NCBI GenBank assembly: GCA_013396635.1
Contig: WBMW01005031.1
Span: 62,001-126,000, forward strand
Source: Penelope pileata
Lineage: Eukaryota; Chordata; Aves; Galliformes; Cracidae
Length of the DNA: 64,000 nucleotides
Direction: 5' to 3'
Shown here: positions 47,711-58,245 of the stretch, piece by piece
Numbering within the stretch: the stretch's first letter is position 1
Layout of the letters: every line of letters starts with the position of its first letter
Translations under genes and position numbers: made by a program
Notes under the pieces: generated by a model
Seen by the model: only the letters and a program-made list of their open reading frames with translations
Told to the model about the DNA's origin: nothing
Databases searched by the model: none

Positions 47711-47905
47711 TAGAGGACTGGGATTTATTTATTCTTGGTTCTGCCACAGTCTCCTTGTGCAACCTTAGGCCAGGCTATTCATCTCTTCATGCCACAGTCT
47801 TACTATTTGTAAAATACAGTTGATTGTACATATGTCGCCATGAATGTTTGAGGCTAAATTCTTTAATAGTTGTAAAATGCTTTGAGATGTAATGCTGGGA
47901 AGGAC
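47711..47905 (+). repeat. MIR-like SINE remnant
   Basis: The order 'ggttctgccacagtctcctt', 'gtgcaaccttaggccaggct', 'tactatttgtaaaatacagt' and, at the distal end, 'ttgtaaaatgctttgagatg' matches the MIR/CORE-SINE arrangement, including the 3' 'gctttgagat' word. It is diverged but longer and clearer than the copy at 7.9 kb. Confidence 0.7.
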
Positions 47906-50900
47906 AAATTACTAAACACTGCAATGCTGCATGCGGAGTTATGCTAATTAGTGCCTTTTTAGACATTGTTCCCATATCGTTTGTGGATTAATACTGCAAG
48001 CTGATCCAGTTTTAGTCAATAGTATCTTTGACCTAACTGATTCTGGGCTTGATCTGGAATGGAAGAATTTCCTTCCTTTTTGGTGATGCTAATCAATGAA
48101 ATAAAAATTCTCCAGACTGGCACTTCGAGTTTACAGGTTCTTAGGCTTGCACAAGTTTGTCTTGAAAAAGCCATTGGATTGGCCAGTGGATTTTTTGAGT
48201 GGATGTTTATGCATTTAACGCCTGCATTGTACCAGTGAAAGAGTCTGCAAAAGCAAGGCTTGTTCTTATATGTACATTGACAGAAGTCAAAGACCTGCCA
48301 TGAACTGGCTCACTTCATAAGCACTGCCCACCAGACAATATATATCAGCTGTGCTCATTTCAGGAGCAAATGTATCTTTTGGTAAGTAAACCACAGCTAT
48401 ATTTCTTTAAATAGTGCATTTTTGGGGTGTATTTCTAAGTATGTTTTCCTGTCAGAACTGCTGTTAGGTCATGTAGGGTGCATCTTTAATAATCATACAT
48501 AACGAGTGAGTTCTCCTTACTGCAGAGCTTCCATATAAATACCCATGTTGTTCAGTGCTGCTATGGGACTGTCGCAGCAGATGCTTTTGCTTTTCCTTTT
48601 GCTGTAAACAAGCTGTTGTGACTGTTGTGACTGATACTTCTTTTCACCATATGTCCTGAACACTCCCAGTCCGTAGTTATATGTCATTTCCAGGATGCTT
48701 TGTAGGGTGTGTATGCCTCCACCCCATTTCAAAATCAATGTAACTCTCAATGCATTGACTAATGACTGCAAGGTGTTGCTTAGCATGCTGGTTTTGGCTG
48801 ACAGTGCTACTAAATGAAGAGCCGTTTGCTTAACATGTCTTTCATGGTTCCCATGTGAAGTAATTTTTACTGACAGATTGAACATGCCAATGGCTTCAGG
48901 TTTGCTAGTGAGCATCTATCTGATAGGCTTCTGAAATAAAAAAGTATGACCCCAGCTTGTTACCTTGAATGTTGATGGTTCTGTGCTGTCCCTTAGCCAC
49001 ATGCTATGTTTACATTGTTCTCCTTCATTTTGTTATGCTGAGCTCATCACTGCATCCGTCATGAATCTGTAGAGCAGGAGTGGGTGGTGAGAACTAAAGA
49101 AAACTGGAATGTACCTCTAAGTGTGTTGTGCTGATGCAGTGTGCAAGGTGTTGCAATTCTGCCCCACTCTGAGGAACTAGGACTGATGTCAAGTTTTTTT
49201 TTCTTTCGTTGTCATGTGTTGTTGAATTAGACCATCCTTGAACCTATGCAAGGAATAGGACGTGCAGCACCAAAGAGAAATTGCTTATGCACAGCAATTG
49301 TATTTACTTGTTATTACAGTGGGTGGACATGCCTTATTATTCATCTGTGACGTGTTGACCTTCCAGAAGGTCTACCTGGCATTTTAGTAATAGCATATGT
49401 GACAATACAGTGTTGAGTGTGGTTGGGGATGGTGTCCCTGTTAATCATGTTAATGAAAGCAATCATCCGGAGGTGAACAGAAACTGAATTGCATCTTGTA
49501 AACATGTGAAATAAGCTAAACTATAGGAAGGAGTGTTCTTTGACCATCTCTCTCATCTGACTCTATAAGATTTCTACATGATTGCCTGAGCCTATGTCAC
49601 ATATGCTGCGTTGCTGGACTGTCCTTGCTGCCTCATGTATTGCTATTGGGAAAACAGCTGCTGTGAATGACATTTTTTCCTTGATAACTGGAGATATGTT
49701 CACATTGCCTTTAGAAAATGGCAGACTAGCTTTTACTTTGTTAGGTGTCTGGCAGCAAGCTGTGTGACTGTGGGTGTGCAGCCACTGGTTCTCTCCAGGT
49801 TGGCGTGGATGCCTGCGCACATCTTTATGTAGCTCCACACTTGCAGGGCCGAAGCTGATTCATATGCATGTGTGCAGCTTCTCAAACATCTGTCCTTTTT
49901 GCTAACGTAATGGTGTAAGTTATGGTTCCTGCTCTTGTTTTGCTCACCTGTTATGTCCTTCAATTCTGGAAGCTGGAGTCAAGGGTATTACTGGAGACAC
50001 TAAGTTAGTGAGCTTCTATACTCCAATCTTCATGAGCCAAGAAATAGGTAAAAAGAGCCTGATATGACATAACTCTGTTGATGTGTAACGTTACTCCCTG
50101 TGGAGAGGAAAAGATATTGGCATAATTTTTGTGGCAAATGGACATCTATAATGAATGCCCAGGTCATTTCTTTTACTCTTTGTGTGAGCATTGGCAACTT
50201 GGAGCACTGGTTTTTTTCAGTATACACAACTGGATCTTGTATGTGTTATCTGGCCATGGTGCTCTTGCTCTTGAAGAGGGAATGTCTTAGTGACTGGGTA
50301 TTATTTGGGCCACTCTTGTGAGTGTGGTCCTGTGTTCAGACCTTATGTGAAGGAGAAAAAACAGCCTGGTGGAATTGTCCCAGAGAGGAGCATGTCTGCA
50401 CTACATGTTGTCCAAATCAAATCCTTATTATCCTTAATATCTTGTATTTAAAATGGTTTTTGATTTAGTAACTGCTTTCTGTGCTTGCATACAGCTGGTG
50501 GCCAAGTTTCTTCTGCAGCTGAGTGCAGAACAACATTGGTTTTGACTGCGTTGGTTCTCTTCCGCAGCGACGCTGAGACAGACGGATCATTTGAGTGCAT
50601 ATGATTGCCCCCGTTGCCCCAGGCACAGGATGGCTGCTTTTCTTTGCTCCCTTTGTCAAGTTTCAGAGGATGAGGACTGTAAGCTGCTGCCTGGGTTTAT
50701 GCAGCAGTCTGAGCATCTATGATGCTGCTGCTGGTCTTCCATAGTGCTTTCTGTGTGATGTCAGTCCTGTTTGCAGCTGGGTGTTGTGGTAGGTGATGTT
50801 TTATCTCCAGGTGCCTTTGAAAACTGCAAACTATCACCTGGCTGTGTGTGGTTTTTTCTTTCTTTTTTCTTGCCAAAACTTGCACCTACCTCATGTAAAT

Positions 50901-51683
50901 GTGCCAAACTGACTTTGCTCTTGAAAGAAATAATAGTTCTGTGGAACTCCTGAAATAAAATATATCCCATAGGATTTCCAGCCTCCGTGAATGCTGGAAC
51001 CTGGAATCCATGTAATGAAGTGGTCGTAAGTAGGCTCTGTGCTGTCTGTCTGGTGAGGGGCAGGACTGAAGCTGTGCAGCTGGGGAGGAACACAAGTGGT
51101 GCTTACCTCCTTCTTTCAGGTTGGCCTGTTTTTCCTATGCTTTGAATAAGCTGAAGTAGAAATAATCTTTGTCTGGTTCAGGAAACATTTAGGATTACGA
51201 ATTTGACAGATGCTGTGTTCTTTCAGAGGTTGTACTGCTGCTGGTCATCACTGCATAACACGGTCCCCAGCCCACCACTGTTGTAGCTAGTTCTTCTGAA
51301 GACCTATAAGAGGTATAGTGGCCTTGCATTTAGTGTTGTCTTGAGAAACAGATGGGAAAACTCTAATTATCGTTTTTTGGGGAGTTCCCACAGTACTTTT
51401 TACATTCCTGGAATAGCTCCATATTGCCTATGTGGTGACTTCCATTGTTATTTGCAGTCATTAATTCTTCATTTATTCCAGACGCAATTACTGCAAACAA
51501 GTGCTTTTAAAGAAACGGTGTTTTTGCCTGCCTGTATGGCATCGTGCTTCTTGTTCACAAGGCACAAATAAATGGAGGATGTTTCCTTTTATGTTAGCTA
51601 TCCATACTGCATATTCTGCTGTTATTACACCAATCGTGCATATAGATAACAAGATTCTGAAAAGCTGATTGAAAAATCATGGA
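47906..51683. other. Non-coding stretch, nothing recognised
   Basis: AT-rich intron. The 132-codon minus frame at 48517-48915 is not low-complexity but has no domain I recognise and no supporting context. Frames at 49563-51095 likewise show nothing. Confidence 0.5.
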
Positions 51684-51825
51684 ACCTTAGAATCATAGCA
51701 TCAGTAAGGTTGGAAAAGACCTCTGGGATCGTCCAGTCCAACTGTCCACTTACCACCAATATTGCCCACTAAACCATGTCCCTAAATACCATACATCTCC
51801 ATGTTTCTTGAAGAGCTCCAGGATG
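51684..51825 (-). mobile_element. CR1 LINE 3' fragment, antisense
   Basis: 'accttagaatcatagcatca', 'gtaaggttggaaaagacctc' and 'gtccagtccaactgtccact' are in antisense CR1 order, followed by 'gcccactaaaccatgtccct', a variant seen in a different CR1 subgroup from the other copies. It lies about 430 bp upstream of the NSMCE2 exon acceptor at 52259. Confidence 0.9.
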
Positions 51826-52258
51826 AGAGGGAAGTTTTTTAAAAAATGCACTAAAGAATGTTATTTCTATTTTTTTTCTAATTCTCTTTTTCAGTCACCT
51901 TTACACTTTGGGACAGTCATATTCTTTGGTTACATTCACGTGCAGTGTTATGCTGGCTGTTGTTGACCTTTGCCACTCACAGAAGTCAGTTTGACTGCAG
52001 AGGTTCAGTTTTCCTTATTGTTAGTGTCAGATACACAGTGTATACAGCAACTGACCTAAATGACACTGAAGTTAATCTCTACATTTTATAGTTACTTTTG
52101 CTCAAATAAAAAATTACCAGGAGCTCATGGTTTCAGAGCAGAACACCTAACTGGAATCAAATGAAACTGAGATTATGTTCATGGATTTGTGCTGGACATC
52201 TTTATATTGCAATATGTGTCATAATGAATAACAGCATTGTATTTCTTGTTCCTTACAG

Positions 52259-52412
52259 ATAAAACAAGACAAAACAGAAAATATACCAGATTTAAAATCT
52301 TTAGTAAAAGAAAAATTTACTGCATTGGAGAGCATGAACAGTGACTCTGATTTGCAAAAGAATGAAAAATATACATATTTTAAGGATCAACTTAAAGACA
52401 TGAAAAAACAAT
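52259..52412 (+). CDS. NSMCE2: NSMCE2 internal coding exon (SMC5-binding helix region)
   Basis: This 154-nt exon follows the acceptor ttcttgttccttacag and ends at the donor aat|gtaagt. It starts in phase 0, so it joins the 22238-22344 exon in frame, and it ends in phase 1 with the single t that begins the next codon (Cys in the family, after the Lys-Lys-Gln run). It encodes 51 residues. Key blocks are ENIPDLKSLVKEKFTALES and DLQKNEKYTYFKDQLKDMKK, which match the IPDLK...F.AL.S.NSD.D.Q.NEK...FK.QLK..KKQ signature of vertebrate NSMCE2 just upstream of the linker to the SP-RING domain. Charged amphipathic helices are expected here. There is no Met start because the exon is internal, so ORF callers miss it. 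The SP-RING exons with the Cys/His zinc ligands were not seen downstream and should lie beyond the window. Seen: splice sites, frame and sequence. Inferred: identity, from family knowledge. Confidence 0.95.
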
Positions 52413-53336
52413 GTAAGTCCTATTTTTTTTTTTAAAGATTCTTTAAATGTTAAATGGCAACACACGTACTAAATATCTTAGCATACAGAAGTGCCAGTTA
52501 TGGTTCAAGCTGAGGTGAGTGTTCTTAATTCTTATTGGAACTGATATCTGTGTAGCAAAAAGCCTATGTAGTTACCTAGATAGTTTTATTCAGGCTCACA
52601 ATTCCTGCCTTGCTTGGATACAAATACGATGGAAATCTTGTTTCGTGTCTCTTTTTGTAAGGTGGGCTTTTTCATCTGAAGACAGGGCTTTTTCCTTAAT
52701 TGATAGGATCTTCTAAAAGGATTAGGTAAGCTGTTTTCATTTGTCACTTAAACAAATTGCTCCTGTTTCATAACTTCGGATGTGTTGCAACTCTAAGACC
52801 TTTGCTTTAATCGTAGAACTATATTGTTGGAAAATGCTTACTGTGTGTTTTCTCAGGTTCACAGCTTCTATGCACGCACCATGTAATGCTGCAACATATT
52901 AAAATCTGTTTTCCTTCATTCATGTAGTTTCATCAAGTGTTAAAATTTTAAGTTATTTGTGCTTGAATTACAAGAAAAGTTGAAGAGTTAACAGTTCTAG
53001 TATTTATGCAACATAACAAAGTAGTATACTTTTATTGCCCTGCACAAATGGCAGCTATTAAAAAATCACTCAGATTACTGTTGCTGCGAAAGTTCATGGG
53101 CTCTAACACTATTTGTGCTGTTCTTCCCCAATCATGATTATGTTTTGAAATCATACTATTCTGCTTGCTATCCCTTGACCCCTGTACCTATTCCCTCCCA
53201 CCCCACATTTTGATTTCAACATGAGCTGGTATCTCAGGAACTTCAGGAGTCATAGATTAATGATTTATACCATTGGAAACTGATATGGTGGATTCTCTCC
53301 TGTAGCTCTCTTCGCATTTTGTTTTTTTGGAGGCCA

Positions 53337-53397
53337 ATCCAAAACCCGCTGAAACTAGCGGAAAGAATTTTCCCGCTGACTTCACTGGACTTTGGAT
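53337..53397. repeat. Imperfect palindrome from an old interspersed repeat
   Basis: The left arm (starting atccaaaacccgctg, with a core around actagcgg) and the right arm (cccgctgacttcactgg ... ctttggat) are imperfect reverse complements spanning about 60 bp. The 'gaagtcaatggg...ctttggatc' theme is widespread in old amniote repeats. Confidence 0.55.
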
Positions 53398-56300
53398 CAC
53401 TTCCCTATAGAGATTTATGAAGTGTGAGGAGATGCTTGACAAGGCGAATTTTAGATCTGATATCTCAAGACTGGCTAGGACTAGAGCTTGAGGGCTTAAT
53501 ACATTTGTTTCCCATCTTTATGGTTTTTAAGATTTTGGATTTGAGTATTAGCACTGATGTCTGAGTTTAATAGAACTCTTGGCACTGCTCTAAGAATGAA
53601 CATACCAAGTTGCAGACCACAAAACAGTGTAATTTTCACTCCCTCCATAATCATAAAATTATTACTGCACTGCCATTATGTTGTAATTCCTAATTTCCAG
53701 GTGTTTGTAACTGAGAAGATAAAATCTTGATAACTGAATTTGGATTTACTTTCCACCCTGTAATTGCCTGAGGAGGGGGTGTATGCCCTGGTAATGTATT
53801 CAGTTCAGGCTATGTGACTGAGCTCTAACTGGCAGACCTGTTGAAAACTCCCCAAATGAAATAAGCACAATAAGAATTATTCTTTAAAAAAAAAAGAAAA
53901 AAGAAACAAGGACATCATTACACTACTACTGCCTGAAATCCAAATCTGGCTTATTAGCAACTTGGACTTTTGCTTTGGCTGTGTGTAGAGGTCAGACAGT
54001 GGCCATCAGGATATGTGTGAAGATACTGCATGGGCTGATGGATGTGTTCAGTACACAGACTGCTGATCGGCTGGGTCTGCCTAGGTTTAGTAGGATTCAG
54101 AATGGTTTTGATAAGGTAAAACATTCAGATTTTCTCCCATTGCAACATTTAATGGGATTCAAAAGGTTGAATGAGAAATAGTCAATTTTCACAAAGTCTC
54201 GGATGTGATGTATTGTTCTTGTATTCAAAATAATGATCTTGCATTCAAGTAAACAATCTGGTTCAACCCACCCTCTCTTGAAATGGTAAACTAAATTCTA
54301 CCCTTGGTCTGCAAATAGAACTGAGTTAAATTTCTCAAAGCAAGCACAATTCTGCTGCCTTAAACGTGCATCAGTGTTGTCTCTTCTACCTCAATAATCT
54401 TTTTATCCACTGTAGAGTCACTTTCCTACTTCAGTTTCCTCTTTAAAATGCTCTTTAGTCAGGAATGCTAACAGAAATTCTTGAGTAATTGTGGGTAACT
54501 GAAGATCAATAAAGTCTGTTTATGTTCACATATACATATTGGCTTCCATATGATATAGTGTCCTGCAACCAGTAAGAGTGCGCAGTTTCTCTGTTTCGTG
54601 TAATAATGTGATCTGATCATTCTCCATCCTTTTGTGAGTTTTCCCCACTCGTGGCTAGCCTTTAAAAAGGCCCAAAACTGTGAGCACAGAATTGACTATT
54701 CACAAACTTAAACAGTACAAGTACTCACGTTCTGACCTTAACACCTTTGTGAGAGGCTAAACTGACTTATGATCTCCACCTAGTACAAAAAAACCGTAAT
54801 TGTTGGATTTTATGTAGTAAGTCAGTACGCTGAGATGTGGAACGTTACACTGTATTACCTAAAACACCACGTATGCCAAGTAGAAGGCAGTGTTACTGTG
54901 CAGAGAGTGGGCTCAGGGGCAGCAATTTCTGCGATGCAATACCAGCTGAGCTGACGATTCTTGAAATCTGTAGAAGACATCTACAAGTTTCAATAAACTG
55001 GTGATTTACCTTATATACTCCTGTGTACATGGTGGTTTTTGTTTTGTTTTTGTAAAGAGAACATTAAGGTCACCCTGTTAAATATTCAGCAGCCATGCCA
55101 AAGTCAAGTCAGATGTGTATTCTTTAGCTTCTCCTTCATGAGTTGTAACTCATAAGGGTTCATCAGTACAGATCTCATAATACAGTTTATTATAATGTGT
55201 CTGCAAATTCTGGGACACAATTTGTAACTACTTTTTGTGAGTTATGTATATCAATAACATCATCAACAGCTACCTGTTCAATATTTCCTTTTCAGCTGTA
55301 AGTTTTGCCAAACTTGGTTGCAACTTCATGCATAACCCCTGGCCTGTTTAAAGCACTACGGACACAAATACAGTGTGGTCCAATTCTTAGCTCTTTCCTG
55401 GGATTTAGTTTTATTGCCAGCTCAGATGAAATATCAGAATTGCAACCACATTTTCTCAGAGGGGTTTTTGTGATGTTTTCCTTTGTCCCAGCCTTTCCCA
55501 CCCCTTCCAGGGGCAGAAGGGGTAGGTACAGAAGTGATTTACTTCCCATGATGAGTTACCGTTAATCACTGTGTGTCTTTTATGCAGGGTTGAACGTTTG
55601 TGTTCTGAAATAGCTGAACAAGGAGATGTTATGTTCTCACGTCATCTTGTTACTTAGAAATTAACTTGGCACAAGGATTTTACGTACAGTGTGGAGTGTG
55701 AAGCAGTTAAATCTAACCTTGCTTTAACAGAAAAGAGAGCTAATACATTTTCCATCTTGTTCTTGAGATTCTTGATATTTACTGCCACATAAATGAAAGG
55801 GAAGGGCAGCTGCGTGGTTGTCACCTGCCACCTGAGGGGTGACGTGCTGCGGTAGGTAGCTCTGATTCCCAGCAGGGAGAAGGGCATTACATCTCCTTCA
55901 GGTTGTCCTCATCTCCAGGCACTTCTGCAGGAAGGAGACCTTCTCAGCTTTAAACTTTAGCAGCAGCAGGTGATACCGTGCCTTCGAGTGGTTTCTGTTC
56001 TGCTCATGTTTCAGACAGTTTGCAGGCAATCTCTGAGCCTTTATTGTGCAGCTACTTTGGCTGGAATTTGTGCAAAATGATGCAAAATCTCCACCTCGGA
56101 TGGTCTGTGTCAAAACACTGTCAGACAGGTTTTGTGTGAACAGCACGTGATTCTTCTGAAGTTTCTCTTCAGAACTGTCTTACATTCCTAAATGCCCGCT
56201 TCTTATTTTTAAGGGAAAACAGTTTAATTCTTCTACTTAAAGCTGATTGGATTGTAAACAATAAAATAGATGTGTTGATTTATTTTTTTTTTATTTTTTA

Positions 56301-57794
56301 TTTTTTTACCATTACTTGTTCCCTGGAATAACTACATTGTCTTTTCCAAATAATTGAGTGCTTGTAAGCATATTCACTAAATCTGGGAATATCAGAAAGT
56401 TCAAAATGACTGCATGTGTGGTTTCCACAGAATTTTTTTCCTGACCTTAACGTTACATGACTGATGCTCTTCTTACATGTAAGGATCCCCAATCTGTGAA
56501 GTGCTTACTGATCTTCTTTTGATTAAGTGAAACATTTAAGCAAATTCCTTAAGCTAAATTGCATGAGTAGGTCCTTTGAAATGGGTGAAAGGGTGAAATT
56601 GCTGGCATGTTTCACTTCCTTCTTGGATAGTAACCACAGAACAGAACCTTACAGGACTGAGCCTATAGGAACTAAGTCATGATTACTGCAGGAACTGTAA
56701 CTTTGCATTTTGTATCTTTTGTAAATTTCAAATCCCCCCCTTGTGTTTAATCTTGTATTACCAAGTCTTTTTATTCCATGCCAGTATGTATATATCAAAG
56801 GCATCTTCTGGCACCGAGTATGAGAATTTTGCCTTCACAAAGTGAAAGTAGGTGCTGTCTTTAATCTGTATGTATCAGTTTAAGTTTCTGATACTCTGTG
56901 AAAAGAACTAATCAGAAGCCCTAATCTTTTCTGCTGTGACCCTAGCTGCCACTGTTATATTTGCTGAAGGTTATTTAGTTTCACATTCAGTGCACAAAGT
57001 GGGACAGGTTTCATAGCCCTTTTATAGCAGCTGACAACATGCACTTGGGAACCCTTTGATAACCACGTTCTGTACAAATGCCCAACAGATGCATACTTCA
57101 TTAGCAGTCATTTTGTAGAAAGTGTTAAGATTTGGGTGAATGACAATATTGCTGGCTATGCCAAACAATTTAAGGAGTGAATTTGGCAAGTGTAAGAATG
57201 TTTTTTTTTAGGGAACAAATCACTCTGAGAGGCAGTATTGGTTTTGGCAGCTGTTTTGTCATAGGAAACCAGTAATGTAGTTTGGAAGGTAGCAACAGTG
57301 TGGTTGTAGTGCTCCTCTATGCCCTCTCTACTGAAGAAACAAAATCTCAGAAATTTTGAAAGGAAAAAGTATGTCTCATGATTTAACATTTTGCTAGGAC
57401 AGGTTCATAGTCATTACCAACCAGCAGATATTTTCCAAGGAGAAAACTTTAATATTTAATGCTCAAGTAGATTCCGCTGTGCACTGTTGGTACATGTATT
57501 TTAAAACCATGAATTTGCTGAGAGAAAATGATGTGAAAAGTGTTACTTGCAATGCAGTTTGAGATAGAAAAAAAATAATGCTGTGAAAGGAATTCTCTTT
57601 ACATTGCTAAAACAGTCTATCTGGAGATTTAGGAAAGACTGAAGTCCTTAATGTGCTTTTAGTAGGATAAGTAAACAAGCTGCAGCATGACCCTGTGCAG
57701 AATAATGCTTGAAAATTTTCATTCAATTAATCCTCACAACATCATACTGAGGTAGGCAGGTTCATTTTATTGCTCACCATGTAACAGAGGTGAA

Positions 57795-57863
57795 ACTTGA
57801 GTAAATAGTTACTTGTGTAAATTAATAAGTAGAGACTTGAGTACAAGTTACTTGTGCAGTTAC
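57795..57863. repeat. Imperfect 40-bp tandem duplication
   Basis: acttgagtaaatagttactt (from 57795) recurs as acttgagtacaagttacttg (from 57835), 40 bp downstream, with the following sequence partly matching. It is a short local duplication without known function. Confidence 0.6.
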
Positions 57864-58164
57864 TTTCATCTCTGTAGTTGACTTTTCATCTTTATGCTTA
57901 CGTGTATTGGCAGAAGGTCAGCTAAAAAATAATTTATTTTTTCTTTATATTGTTAATATAATCACTAAGATCCCTTTACTGACTAATCATGGTAAAACAA
58001 CTTCGGTGCAGAAGTTGAAAATTCTGACTGAAGGTGGGATTAGTGTTATGACAGTTCAGTGGTGTGTGTGGGATATGCACTTTTCATTTATGTAAAGTTC
58101 CTTATAGACAGCCCTTTAACTAGTAAAGAAACGAAAGCTGGTGTAGGTCTTAGGAAGGTAGCTT

Positions 58165-58245
58165 GCAGTTTAGGAGACCTCAGTTTAGTTCTTTGCTTTG
58201 TTACAGTCTTTGTATTAGGTCAAGTCATTCAGGTTCAGAGCAGTG
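58165..58245 (+). repeat. MIR-like SINE core remnant
   Basis: 'gttacagtctttgtattagg' followed by 'tcaagtcattcaggttcaga' parallels the 'gccacagactcc..gtg..cttgggcaagtca' core of MIR-type SINEs, and the upstream 'gagacctcagtttagttctt' fits the 5' part. Strongly diverged. Confidence 0.45.

Larger units (their letters stand above)
22345..52258 (+). other. NSMCE2: NSMCE2 intron between the two coding exons (29,914 bp)
   Basis: It starts gtaaac and ends ttacag, so it is a GT-AG intron. It holds most of the notable non-coding content of the window: a GC-rich block, a minisatellite, an unidentified minus-strand ORF, a cluster of antisense CR1 copies and several ancient repeats. I saw no further NSMCE2-like coding segment inside, and the two flanking exons join directly in phase 0. 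Confidence 0.88.
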
